From: Brienomyrus brachyistius
Lineage: Eukaryota; Chordata; Actinopteri; Osteoglossiformes; Mormyridae
DNA length: 64,000 bases
Assembly: GCF_023856365.1 (NCBI RefSeq)
Contig: NC_064542.1
Location: forward strand, 14,546,863-14,610,862
Direction: 5' to 3'
Shown here: piece after piece, positions 1 through 10,505 of the stretch
Layout: every line of letters starts with the position of its first letter
Numbering within the stretch: position 1 is the first letter of the stretch
The notes under the pieces: generated by a model
The model's input: only the letters and a program-made list of their open reading frames with translations
Told to the model about the DNA's origin: nothing
The model's database searches: none
Made by a program: the position numbers and the translations under genes

Positions 1-51
1 GCATAAAGGCAAAGTCAGTTGGGAAGGGGTTTAAATAAATGAGTTTCTTAC
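1..51 (-). other. rlim: RLIM intron following the first coding exon
   Basis: This begins (reading the minus strand) with the GTAAGA donor at 51-46 and runs off the window. Only 51 bases are visible and they show nothing else. Confidence 0.85.
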
Positions 52-220
52 CAGGGGTGCCCAGGAGATTATTATCTCGCATCAGCCGATAGTCCTCCTC
101 GCTCAGGCCATTGACAAACTGGTAGAAGGCCTCTTCTCGATCCAGACGGTCCAGCTGCTGCCGACGCTGAGAATCCGACTGCTCGCCAGTCCCCTGCTCT
201 AAACTGTCAGAATTCTCCAT
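52..220 (-). CDS. rlim: RLIM (RNF12) E3 ubiquitin ligase, first coding exon, partial
   Basis: The minus strand reads from an ATG at 220-218 through 56 codons plus one base, ending at a GTAAGA splice donor (GT at 51-50). The peptide starts MENSDS and contains [20 protein letters not shown] and [12 protein letters not shown], which I recognise as the N-terminus of RLIM/RNF12. The exon begins at 223, after a pyrimidine-rich tract and a CAG acceptor, so only three bases of 5' UTR precede the ATG here. RLIM is a nuclear RING-H2 ubiquitin ligase known to act on LIM-domain cofactors and REX1; its RING lies near the C-terminus and would be encoded to the left of this window. The phase-1 junction inside the codon after LGTP fits the mammalian protein as I remember it. 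NEXMIF lies upstream in the same orientation, as in mammals, which supports orthology. Confidence 0.93.
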
Positions 221-223
221 CGC

Positions 224-1439
224 CTGCCAGGGAGGGGGTGGGGGGAGTGCGGGCCCAGTGCAACTGAGAACAGGGAGGAGATTATGGATCACTCTCAAGT
301 TTCACTCATTTTACAAAACTCATAAACCATCAATGAAAAGCATCCAGATCATTTAATCAAGCAGCATACAACTGAAACTGGCGCAACAGCATCAGTCAAT
401 GACCAGTCCCTGTGCTTGAATTGTAACCATTGTACGACCTGATACAAAAGGGATGGGTTTTACGTGCAAAACAAGACACTGACAGACACAGCTTAAAACC
501 TCGGACTCCATGAAAGCCATACGGTAACTACTATGAAGTGTTCAACCACACGTGATTATACATGCTAGCTTAGAGATGGCGATTTAATATTTAAAAGAGA
601 CAGAGATCACAAGGTCACTGAAAATCCTTCAAGTGTGTTTGCGAATTACTTTTAATTTCCACGGCACCCCGGCTGTCGCCGGTTAAAATGGGCCCGGTGG
701 TGGCCGTGCGTCATCTGCTCTTCATTAGCACGGCTAGTCGGGCGGCTAACTACACCTTCTCTCAGGCGACCACTTTTCAACTTGACAAGCCATCAAGAAA
801 CGAGTAATGGGACGAGTTAGCTACACGGATCCCACCGGAGGCCGACCACAACTCTTGCAAGCGAACAAAAGGTCGACGTGAAACGGGCTGACTAACGTTA
901 GAATACAAGAGAGAAAAAACAAAATGGCACCAGACCGTTGGCCAACTCGCTGGCTGGACAGTAAACTACACGGTATGATATTAACCAGAAATTAAAACTG
1001 TACGTACTGCGAACGTATTTCGGTTAGGCTATGAATCAGTCGACGCGGTTCTTGTTTAGGATGTACTTTCTATCGTTGCGTTAGTCATAACTGGTTAACT
1101 AACTAGTTACTATACAAGCTACAATACTAGCGTTACAGGCCTACCTAGGAATACAACGAAAGCACGTATATTCTGCCAAAAAATACTACGGCGTAGCTTT
1201 TATGATATTTAATGGATGGATTCCACCCAAGCCAGTTATGCTCCTGTGTTGTGTAACTCTCTACGGGAAGCTGAGTGAAGGGCTTCCTCTATCCCATACA
1301 GTCGTTAGCTGACCATTAACAAGCTTTTTATCCTATAGAATTAAAGTAATTGCGCTGACTCTCCACAAGTAAAACCAGCTCGGCCGATAATACCTCTTTC
1401 GGTCCGTTTTTGTAATTGTCTGTTTCTTTCGTTTTTTCC
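224..1439 (-). other. rlim: RLIM 5' intron / 5' UTR region
   Basis: The segment lies between the RLIM coding-exon acceptor (AG at 225-224) and the probable promoter. It holds no ORF of note and no recognisable repeat. The part from about 650 to 900 is richer in CpG than its surroundings. A non-coding first exon of RLIM must end somewhere here or in the promoter segment, but no splice donor is strong enough to place it; the best weak candidates on the minus strand are an AAG/GTGTAG at about 755 and a GAG/GTATTA at about 1394. Confidence 0.45.
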
Positions 1440-1650
1440 CCTCCGATACGTCTTAAGAAGGTACAATCTCAAGACGCCATTTTCTCTCTATTATGGCAAA
1501 ATATTGCGGAAACTGGAAAATGCGATCCGGAAATACGCCACAGGCGGATATGGGGATGGCTTCCGGTGCTGACGGGAGTCGGCTGGCGCCCTCGGGTGGT
1601 CGGCGAGAAATACCGCAGATGCTGAAGACAGCTGTTAATTAAGCAAATAA
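1440..1650 (-). promoter_or_regulatory. rlim: Probable RLIM promoter
   Basis: A CpG-containing block stands out from AT-rich flanks. On the minus strand it has AAAATGGCGTC (about 1473-1483), close to the YY1 core found at many housekeeping start sites. ACCGGAAGC near 1560-1568 and a second CCGGAA on the plus strand near 1526 look like ETS-family sites. It lies 1.2-1.4 kb upstream of the RLIM coding exon, which fits a gene with a non-coding first exon. There is no TATA box at an obvious place. The call rests on motifs and position only. Confidence 0.4.
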
Positions 1651-4600
1651 ACATTAAAAGGTGTGGATATTACACGAAGTAATTTTATTTCAACATAAAT
1701 GGCAATGATTATGACCCTGAGATCTATTAACCCATCCATGATGAGGTTTTGGTTCCGAATTGCACAGTTTAAACCGCTATCCATGTTATCTGTATTCGAT
1801 GCCCGTCCGTAAACGATCAACAAGGCATTAGAATATACATTGAGCGACATCTAATGTTGGCATCGGGTATTGCGGAGGCGGGCACCAGATCATGGCTCGC
1901 ACATCCACAGCTCGAAATGCATTCTGAAATTAAATGAATTTGGATGTCGTTTCTGTTTATGTCCAGTATTGTGCTGTATCCTTCTTAGTGTTAGTCAGGA
2001 AGTGAGCTCCTCTTAATGCCCGTTTGTGAGATAAAACCTTGCTGTGCATATGATATTACTGAATGAACAACGACAGTTGACGAGCTGAGGGCAGCACGGT
2101 GCTTGGTGGGTAGCACCATCACCTTACATTTTCAGTATGGCGGGGGGTTTAAAATTCGCCTCTGGTGTGTATGTCTGAATTTTCACTCCATTTTACTTCC
2201 ACAGCCTAAAAATGTGCAGATAGGCTAATTCACTACCTGGGTACATACTAAACAGAAAATGTTATTTAACTGTGTTTTCCAATACAGGGTCACTGCGACC
2301 CAGGAAGATACATTGACACTAGGGCTGAATCAAGGGGGTTGGGGGCCGCAGGACTAAAGTTATTGTTGGGGCTATACCTATATCATACACTGCTGCTGTA
2401 ACAACCAGACAGAACAGCTTTTGTTAGCCCTGGCATAAGTCTGGTCTAGCATGCTACTTTGAACAGGATACCAGTTTAACACAGGGACACAACCACACAC
2501 TATGAAACGATGCTTCCTTTGCACAAATGCATGTACGTTGGAATGCTTCTTTTCACATATCTCATATTCTCATTGGAGCAGGGTGAGTAAGTTACATGCA
2601 CCATTTAGTGCACAAGTCCTGCAAGTATGCCCCCAACCCTTTATGTGTGTGGCAGGCGTGCTACCCAGTATGCCGTACCACTTGAGCAAGATTTTAATTC
2701 TAGAATATATTGGCATAAGTAAATACTATAAAATATATGGGTGTTTTGTGATTTTGTGGGAGCAGTAATTATCAAGCTTAATAAAACATTAAATGTATAC
2801 AGTATATGCCTTCGCTATAACATTATGTGATTTATCAGAACTCCTACTTTTCTATTATGAAAATCTGCTGTTTTTTATTTCTGAAATCTTCCTTGCCACT
2901 ACAGGCAGTCCTGTTTTTCCCCCAGATCTGAGTGTTTGCTCAGTGGCAAATGAATAACCTGAGTTAAATACAGAGTTCAAATGCAGTTTGAAGTTTCAGC
3001 TAATGTCATCCTGTTCCGTAGCATGTGGCCCACCAGCACTATCTGCATATTTACTTGGGGGGATAAGGACAACTAATTACCGTGTAGTCATTAGTATTAA
3101 TTAGGTGTGAGAAAAAACACATATTAGAGGATGAAAGATATATGTTAGGGTTTGAATGTCTTTTATTTTTAATGTTTTTTTAAACATTTTTGTTGCAGTC
3201 ACAGTGAAGTTTATCCACTCAGCTTCAAAAAATCACCAGTTAGTCTATATTATTTAAAAGCATTTTTAACCGTGCTTTCTTTGTGTTAAATAAAAATTAA
3301 ATAAAATAATGTGGGATGTTTCAGCCAAACCTCGCTACGCGTCTCTCTGTTATTGTCATGTGTTGACATCAATTTGAAAAAATAGTTAGAAATAGAAAAA
3401 AATGATTAACAAAGGTCATTTCCCTGCGACAAGAAGGAAAAAATATATGCATGTTTTCATTAAACGTGTATGATGCCACATAAACGTTTAACACAGCAGC
3501 AGGTGGTGAAAAAAATCAATATGGTGCCAATAATAAAATAATAATAAAAAAGAAAAGAAATAAATGAACTGTAAACCAAGAAAATAAACTGTCAAATCAT
3601 CTGCATAACAAAATGCTTTGCAGTTATTTGGTAATTAGCAGCTGTGGTTTGGCAAGGGCTAACCCTATTTTTTCCCTCTCTTACCCTTGCGAGTTAGTGA
3701 AGGATAGCTGCTAATTTTTACCGAGGCATATCAGCAGATTTTAGTACACCTAGCCCCAAATTGTGACAGCCTTCCTGTTTTTATAGCAGCAATCATCAGT
3801 GAACCGTGAGAGAAACAGCATAATACAATTACATTAAAATGTGACAGTGTGGTGCCACAAGCTGTGGAACATCTGGACCTGCCCCCGGCACCTACCGCGG
3901 ATCGTTGCCAAGGAAGTCACCAGGAACAGGACACATTCAGTACACATTGGTAAAAGCAGATCTGTCTAGCTGATTTTTGCTTCAGTGCAGAACATAACCT
4001 TTGCTCTACACAGGTCAGTGCTGCTTGCCAGCTTGACTCTTCCTCATGAGCGCCCCCCCCACCCCCCCTTATGTGACCAGAAAATGCCCAGGGGCGCTGT
4101 GAGTACCGCCGTTTCTGAGATGGGAGCCGTCTGAATGGGCAGGAGTTAGGGTATTGATTGAGTCAGTGGTCAGGAGGAAGCGCAAAAGGAGAGATATGAG
4201 CGTGAGAAACGCAGTCATATGTGACCTCCTGGGTGAGAACAATAGCTACAAAACACAGCCGTCTAGACGGTCACTGGCTAAATAACAAACCTTTCTCTTG
4301 TAATTTAATGTGAAAATATAAACATAAGAATACCCTGAATTCAGTAATGAAGTATGAAGGAACAGCTTGAGGAAGACTGACAATTAGCCCTAAAAGCAGG
4401 AACTAGTTGCAAATAGTTTCACTTTTATTATTTTTTTGGCGATTAATGTTTTCCACCATATTTCGCTTCATTTATTTTCCATTCCACTTACCCGCAAAGG
4501 GTCACAGTTCTTCGTATTTTGTGTTTTAAAGTAATAGCGCCTGTTTATTTCTGGGAAGTGGGTAAACTAGATTTTCTTGGCTCTGTCACTCCGCATAACA

Positions 4601-5214
4601 ATGAAAGTAAGAACTGTCAGGATGTGGCCCTTTAATCCATTTCACTCATGTCACAAATATGTTAGACACTAGCTTAGATTCATGTCAGCATCATTATCCT
4701 CAATGCCTCGCATCCATATATTGTCCTTGCTCTTAAGACTGAGTTAGCCTCATTAGTCTGGCCAGTTTATCTGTGGATATTGTTGGTAAATTAACAGAGT
4801 CCCTGTCCATATCGCCGCAGAACAGATGGCTGATTATTGAATTGCGGAAACACTTATATTTAGCTCTCTGCATTATCGTGATAATGCTGTTTGCTTGGCA
4901 CATGTCTTGTCGTTATAGCTGACAAATGTTTCTGGCTGTGGTTTTATTATAATCTCAGCTCGGGAATCCACCAGCAGCACTAAGTCAAGACGTTTCCCTG
5001 ACAATGAGAGTGACGCACTGACAACTGTGAGGCGTCAAGAATCACAGCATCATCTTCAAGTCCTGTCAGCAAAAAAGGGACATGCTCCTTAATATGTGGC
5101 TGGCTAGGTAGCTAGATTACTACGCAGCAAAATTAATATCTCAAGGACAAATGCAGCTGGTTTAGCATTTTGATGGTGCACTTGCAGTGGAATATTTTAG
5201 GTTTGATAAAGGAA
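1651..5214. other. AT-rich intergenic DNA between RLIM and NEXMIF
   Basis: I see no coding exon or RNA gene. The only recognisable item is a SINE fragment near 2.1 kb. Short pyrimidine runs occur around 4050-4070. The longest ORF is 88 codons and has no protein-like composition. The region is probably the spacer between the RLIM promoter and the NEXMIF 3' end. Confidence 0.6.
2089..2180 (+). repeat. tRNA-headed SINE fragment
   Basis: The run GGCAGCACGGTGCTTGGTGG followed by gtagcaccatcaccttaca and then gtttaaaattcgcctctgg matches the head of the common fish SINE whose consensus reads cagtgggtagcac...gggttcgaatcc. The A-box and B-box like segments are both present but degenerate, and the rest of the body is missing. 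Confidence 0.55.
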
Positions 5215-5372
5215 GAGTAGGTGGTATGGCATCTCATGGCCTCAAAGCCACAGGGCTGGGGGCTCAAACTCTGGCTCTGTGTATGCGTGAAGCTTTCATA
5301 TTCTCATTGTGTTTGCGATTATCTCCAGAGGGTACTCTAGTTTCCTCTAACAGTCCAAAATGTTGTGGTTAA
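5215..5372 (+). repeat. SINE body, left part (interrupted by a MITE)
   Basis: The text ggtggtatggcatctcatgg, then a B-box-like ggctcaaactctggc, then tattctcattgtgt and ctctagtttcctctaacagt is a diverged copy of the tRNA-headed SINE (consensus: head, 'catgttctccctgtgt', 'ctggtttcctcccacagtcc'). The remaining tail is found again at 5800-5862, on the far side of the palindromic element at 5386-5785. Confidence 0.6.
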
Positions 5373-5385
5373 GCAAAGTAGTGCC

Positions 5386-5785
5386 GGTAACACTTTACTT
5401 AAGGCCATGCTTTTAGTAATTTATAAACACATTCATAACAAATAATTATGCATTAATAAAGCTTTATAAACATGGATATAAACATTTATCAAAAGACAAA
5501 ATATAGCCATGTGTATGACTGTCTTATGAAGCTGTCATCTATAATGCACTATAGATACCTTTATAATACATTATAATGATCAGTGTAAGCATTAAGGATG
5601 CTTTGTACGGCATTTTTTATGTATCTATAGTGCATTATAAATGAGAGCAGTTATAATTCATAATAATCTTGGCTATATTGTGCTATGCCTTTTTATAAAT
5701 ATGTATAGACATGTTTATAATGCTTTATGAATGCATCATATCATGAATATGTTTATAAACTACTACAAACAAAGCCTTACCGTGG
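5386..5785. mobile_element. Palindromic MITE beginning GGTAACACTTTA
   Basis: It starts GGTAACACTTTACTTAAGGC and ends in a worn inverted copy (CCTTACCG at 5775-5782). The two halves are inverted copies of each other; for example ctataatgcactatagatac near 5550 is mirrored by gtatctatagtgcattata near 5620, and aatatagcca near 5500 by tggctatatt near 5675. The symmetry axis is at about 5585. Elements with these ends are common in fish and are non-autonomous DNA transposons. No coding sequence is present. Confidence 0.65.
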
Positions 5786-5799
5786 TGTCAGTAAATTAT

Positions 5800-5862
5800 C
5801 CCATGGGGTATTTGCCCTGCAATGGACTGGCATCCCTTATATTAGTTCAGTAACAGGAAGAT
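5800..5862 (+). repeat. SINE body, right part
   Basis: The string ggggtatttgccctgcaatg followed by gactggcatcccttatatt matches the SINE segment 'gccctgcgatggactggcgtcc'. It continues the copy broken off at 5372, so the MITE at 5386-5785 inserted into an existing SINE. Confidence 0.55.
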
Positions 5863-5978
5863 AGATGTACCCTAGTTCATAATACTACACAAACAGAAGG
5901 TCCTGTAAGGGAAAATATGAACCCTATTAAAGCAAATAAATATCTTTTATGTTATGATACGCAGAATTAAAAAGCAGA

Positions 5979-6158
5979 ATGGGAGGCAGTGTGTGGCTCT
6001 GTCAGGACCCTGTGCCTGTGGTCGGCAGACTGATTTTGCCATTGGGCCCCTGAGCAAGGCCCTTAACCCCAATTGCTCCTGGGATTCTCTGACCCTGCTC
6101 TCTTAATTGTATGTCATTTGGGATAAAAAAAACATCTGCTAAATATGTAAATGTTCAT
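5979..6158 (+). repeat. SINE-like element with 'ctgctaaat' tail
   Basis: It contains ccattgggcccctgagcaag, gcccttaaccccaattgctc and the tail tttgggataaaaaaaacatc followed by tgctaaatatgtaaatg. These match the 3' part of a widespread fish SINE ('cctgagcaaggcccttaacc ... ggataaaagcgtctgctaaatg'). The head is poorly preserved. Confidence 0.6.
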
Positions 6159-6159
6159 A

Positions 6160-7660
6160 TATGTAAATGAGAGTTATCAGAATCTCACTTATGGTTGCGT
6201 GTACAGTCTTTGGAGTGCAAATTCAAACAGTAGGCTATGTGTGATGGGATTGTGTCATAAAAGCATACAAACAGGAGCTCTATAATTTCTTATTCCTGGA
6301 GTCTTTGCTTGGTTCCCTGTACAGTAAGTACTCCTAATATTTGTATTGTATATCATGCCCAGATTCTACATTACACTTTGCTTATGTACATATTGTGATG
6401 TAGCTTTTGAAGGCAGCTAAATGGCCAGTTTTACTGTAGCATGGCCTAGCTCCAAAGGTCGACAGACCACGGCATGCTGTCATTCCCTATCAGGCAACCT
6501 AAGGGTCTCGGTAATGGGCTTGTTGTACCTCTGAAGGAGATGAACAGAAAAAGCAATCCATCTTTGTCTGTCTCCATCCCCTCTGGTGTTTGGTCTTGCA
6601 TGGGCAGAGCTGGTATCAATTCAGTCCTTCCGCAGCTCTATTGAGCTTATGGCTAGTTGAGGCTCATTGCCCGTGGGCTCCCAGGCAAAGGGCTGGGTGG
6701 CATTTACCAGAGAGAGTGGCTTTCCTCATGGATTGATACATTTGTCCCTCTTTGCTGAAAGAGGCCTTGATGGTAGCTGGGTGACCAGGCTGACATTTCT
6801 CTCCTGCAGACGTTTGCCAGTTTTGCGATTCGTCACCATTTCCGACCATTATTTCCTCTGACAACCTCTCCTTCATTCGCTTATCCAGTGTCTCAGCAGT
6901 TTTCCTTGGCCATATTTCCTATGAATCTGGCTTTCGGACAAAATACACAACAACTGTTATTCTATATCTCTAAAAATACCTAACAACAGTTGTTCTATAT
7001 TTCTGATCTATTTTAGGACTACAGTAGAGGCAGGAAATCTTTCCAGAGACACTAAAAACAAATAGTGGATGGGGATCTTATAAAGTAAGACATTTAAATC
7101 CCCACAGATAAATAGCAACAGTGGCCCCCAGACCAATCAATTGTACCAAAGCACTTATAATACCACTGTGAGCTCATCTTACCTAAGCCACTCATAGCAT
7201 AATGCAGCTACTTGCATTGATGCCAAAAAGTTTAAATCACCAAGGCTTATTCTTGGGGTCTGATATCTTGATATGTCTTATTTTTGCTCACATTTCAACA
7301 CCACCACTTAAGTTTCGAGCCATAGAACATTAGTCACAAATTCCCGTGCAAACGTTCCTTGGCTTGAGTTTGCAATTTTTGTCAATGGACTTCAGTCCTG
7401 TTAGCTGGCGCTCACGTACTTAATACTGACAGATGCCGTTCTCTCCAATCAGGGGAGAGTATCTTGGGATTATTAAGTGTCTTGCAGTCGTAACCAAGAG
7501 AACAATATCAATAATGTCCTTCTGCCTGTCATCTCTGTATCTCAGCTACAAATGCAAATACTTGGCACTTATTTCCAATACTTTTGGCTGACACAGCTGA
7601 TATCATATAATCCAACTGTACTGTTCTCTCTGGTAAGAAATTGTGAAATAAACATAAAAT
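6160..7660. other. Intergenic, nothing recognised
   Basis: Mixed-composition DNA with no protein-like ORF; the pair of about 65-codon ORFs on opposite strands at 6664-6876 are mutual shadows. No repeat family is recognised. Confidence 0.5.
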
Positions 7661-7661
7661 A

Positions 7662-8817
7662 CACCGATCAGCCACAACATTAAAACCACCTACTTGATAT
7701 TGTGTAGGTCCCCCTCATGCTACCAAAACAGCTCTGTCCCATTGAGGCATGGACTCCACAAGACCTCTGAAGGTGTCCTGTGGTATCTGGCACCAAGATG
7801 TTAGCAGAAGATCCTTTAAGTCCTGTAACTTGTGAAATGGACCACTATAGGTGAGGCTTGTTTGTCCAGCACATCCCACAGATACTTGATCAGACTGAGA
7901 TCTGGAACATTTGAAGGCCAAGTAAATACCTTGAACTCTTTGTCATGTTCCTCAAACCATTCCTGCATTTTTTGCAGTGTGGCATGGTACATTATCCTGC
8001 TGAAAGAGGCCAGTTGCCATTGGGGAATACCATTGCTAAGTTGGGGTGTACTTGGTCTGCAACAATATTTAGGTAGGTGGTTCTTGTCTAAGTAACATCC
8101 ACATGCCAGGTTACCCAAGTTTCCTGGCAGAACATTACCCAGAGCGTCACACCGTCTTCCTCGCCTTGCCTTCTTCCTATAGTGCATCCTGGTGCCATCT
8201 CTTCCCCAGGTAAATGACGTACATGCCCAGCCATCCATATGATGTAACACAAAATGTGACTCATCAGCCCTGGCTACCATTTTCCATTGCTCCATGGTCC
8301 AGTTCTGATGATCAACTTCAGCCATAATTTTAGGTGCTTTTGGGTGGTAGACAGGGGACAGCCACTATGCAGTCCCATATGCAGCATATTGCAATCCACT
8401 GTGTGTTCTGACATAGCCAGCAGGAACCTATTCAGCAAATTGTGCTACAGTGGCTCTCCTGTGGGATCACATTCAGACAGGCTAGCCTTCGCTCGCCACA
8501 CGCATCAGTGAGCCTCAGGCACTCATTACCCCATCGGCAGTTCACCGTTTTGCCATCCTTGGCCCACTTTTGGTAGGTACCAACCACTGCATACCTGGAA
8601 CACCCCACAAGACCTACCGATGCTGTGACCCAGTCATGTAGCCATTACAATTTGGCTTTTATCAAAGGCACTCAAATCCTTACACTTGCCCATTTTTCCT
8701 TCTTCCAATACATCAGCTTCAAGAACTGACTTTCCCCTTGCCTAATACATAATGGCACTTTGGTCAGGTGCATTGTAATTCACCTGCTAGTGGTTTTAAT
8801 GATATGGCTGATTGGTG
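7662..8817 (-). mobile_element. Decayed Tc1-like DNA transposon
   Basis: The element has terminal inverted repeats, CACCGATCAGCCACAACATT at the left and a diverged inverse (atggctgattggtg) at the right, with TA dinucleotides just outside each end as expected for Tc1/mariner insertion. The length is about 1.16 kb. The interior carries a transposase coding region on the minus strand. Homologous copies with these ends are very common in fish genomes. The copy is inactive: stops and frameshifts break the transposase and the right end is worn. Confidence 0.88.
7715..8693 (-). pseudogene. Broken Tc1-like transposase
   Basis: Reading the minus strand, an ATG at 8693-8691 starts MGKCKDLSAFDKSQIVMAT, the helix-turn-helix end of a Tc1-type transposase, followed at once by a stop. 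The longest remaining open stretch (8325-7816) includes HQNWTMEQWK, DESHFVLHHMDGW, EWFEEHDKEFKVFTWPSNVP and YLWDVLDKQ, which belong to the DDE catalytic core: the DES segment carries an acidic catalytic residue and the PDLSLIKYLWD segment matches the usual 'NPDLNPIEHLWD'. A frameshift then carries the reading to LQDLKDLLLTSWCQIPQDTF and FRGLVESMPQW near 7820-7720. It cannot make an active enzyme. Confidence 0.88.
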
Positions 8818-8819
8818 TA

Positions 8820-9164
8820 CATCAGTAGTTCACTCACAGAGCTCTAAAAATTGTAACGCATAGACAATAATGTGGGAAGAGCATAGGCTTTCAACAAAAG
8901 AAAAAAAAATCAAGATATATTCTCCAACAATACAATCTTGCAATTCTCTTCTAAATGGGTAAATTGAACTAGATACATCTTAAGCCTCTATGCTTCTTTG
9001 AAAATTTCTGCTAATGTATTTTTTACAGTATTGTTCTGTCCACAGTCAAGGCCAGTAAATATTATGTTAATGTACACACTACATACATACTTGTTCATGT
9101 TCATTTGCATATGTATAGTGATGAAAACAAAAAAAATCACTCTCTTCTGAAAGCAGCATTCAAA
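8820..9164. other. Short spacer before the NEXMIF 3' end
   Basis: AT-rich, with no ORF or repeat recognised. On the minus strand it contains the T-rich stretch at 9140-9124 that lies just past the predicted NEXMIF cleavage site. Confidence 0.5.
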
Positions 9165-9184
9165 AGCTTATTTTAATTTGTATA

Positions 9185-9190
9185 TTTATT
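9185..9190 (-). terminator. nexmif: Probable NEXMIF poly(A) signal AATAAA
   Basis: The minus strand reads GGAATAAATATAC here, a canonical AATAAA. About 45-60 bases downstream (minus strand) is GAGTGATTTTTTTTGTTTTC, a U/GU-rich element of the kind that directs cleavage, so cleavage is expected near 9165-9170. A second AATAAA at 11487-11482 followed by a TGTCTGATTTGTAGG run could give a shorter 3' UTR. Confidence 0.55.
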
Positions 9191-10400
9191 CCATAAACAT
9201 TATTACAAAACTCAGCAAGTTACCAATATAACATTATCACCATACAGGCTTGATCACAAATATTTAAAACCTTTGCAACAGTTACAACAAAAACAAAATA
9301 ATACTAGAATAATTTACATGAAAATCTATAAAACAGCAAAGAGATCACAAACTTTGTATAACTTTTTCGTCTGGTTTTCTTTTTTGTTTGCTTATGTTTT
9401 TTATTTTTTTTAAATTTTTTTTTACACGATAGCACTACACTCTCACAACAAGATCGGTCTTATTACAAAACTCCCAACAAAAAGTTATAGATTTTTTACG
9501 TTTTCTTTTTTGTTGTTTGTATTTTGGTTTTTAAAACCAGAAACCTGTCATTATACATCCTTTTCACTGCCCACAGAGGCGCAAAAAAGGTTACCCACAC
9601 ACACAAATACTTCACAGCACTTTCTAAGAAAAATATACACTTACAAAATATGTTACAAATTGGCACACTGAAAAATATACAAGATTTCATAATGTCAAGA
9701 GTTTGTTAGGAATCCTTCTGGTAACAACTCTAGACAATATTTATAAAGCTGAATATTCTTTTCAACGGAAAAGGCAAAAAGTAATTCCAATTAATGTCAA
9801 AACCATGGTGTAAGTACATCAAACATAACATAACAGTATATTATACATTCGTAAAGAGGGCACAGAGAGAGCTTGATTCTTCTTCACTTTTTTTGTCATG
9901 TTTTGGAAAAAGTTTTTCTTTTTTTTCCTGTTTCTGTGTTTGCTTTGTTAGCACCATTAAGAAACAGCAGCTCAACAGTGGTACCTTGTACAAAATTTTA
10001 CATCGGAAAGTACATTCAACTGGCAATAGGCAGAAATGAAAGGAGGAGGGCAGTGGGGAGGTGGGCCGCCCCCGCGTTCCGTCACACTGTCGGCTCATCC
10101 TGGTCCCAGACCTGGCCGGGAGACATGATACGGGGTCAGCTAGTGAGTCTGATCGGACGCTGGTTCGCCCGAGTGGTTTTTACTCTTCCCTGCGCCGCGC
10201 TAACCGCGCCAGGCTGGGAAGTGACCTTTTGCCAGATCAGCTGGAACAATCGAGAGTGACGCAAATGATTTCTTCCTTTTTAGCAGCTAAGGAGCAGAAC
10301 GAAACAATAAAGGACAACAAAACAAAAATGACAGCATGTGAACTGCAAGCATTGGTGGAGGGAAATAATTTTCTCTATTGTAGATATGCTTGTGAAACCT

Positions 10401-10505
10401 TCTGCTTTAGTTTAGGAGGGTTATGTTACTTTTGGTTACGCAACTCCTGCTTCAGTTGGGGAGGGTTATATAATTTCCACTTTAGTTGGGGAGGGTTATA
10501 ATAAA
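10401..10505 (-). repeat. Three spaced copies of a ~20-bp motif in the NEXMIF 3' UTR
   Basis: On the plus strand TTTAGTTTAGGAGGGTTAT, TTCAGTTGGGGAGGGTTAT and TTTAGTTGGGGAGGGTTAT occur at 10403-10421, 10453-10471 and 10481-10499. Spacing is unequal (about 50 and 28 bases), so this is not a plain tandem array. In the transcript the motif would read ATAACCCTCCCCAACT. Confidence 0.75.
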
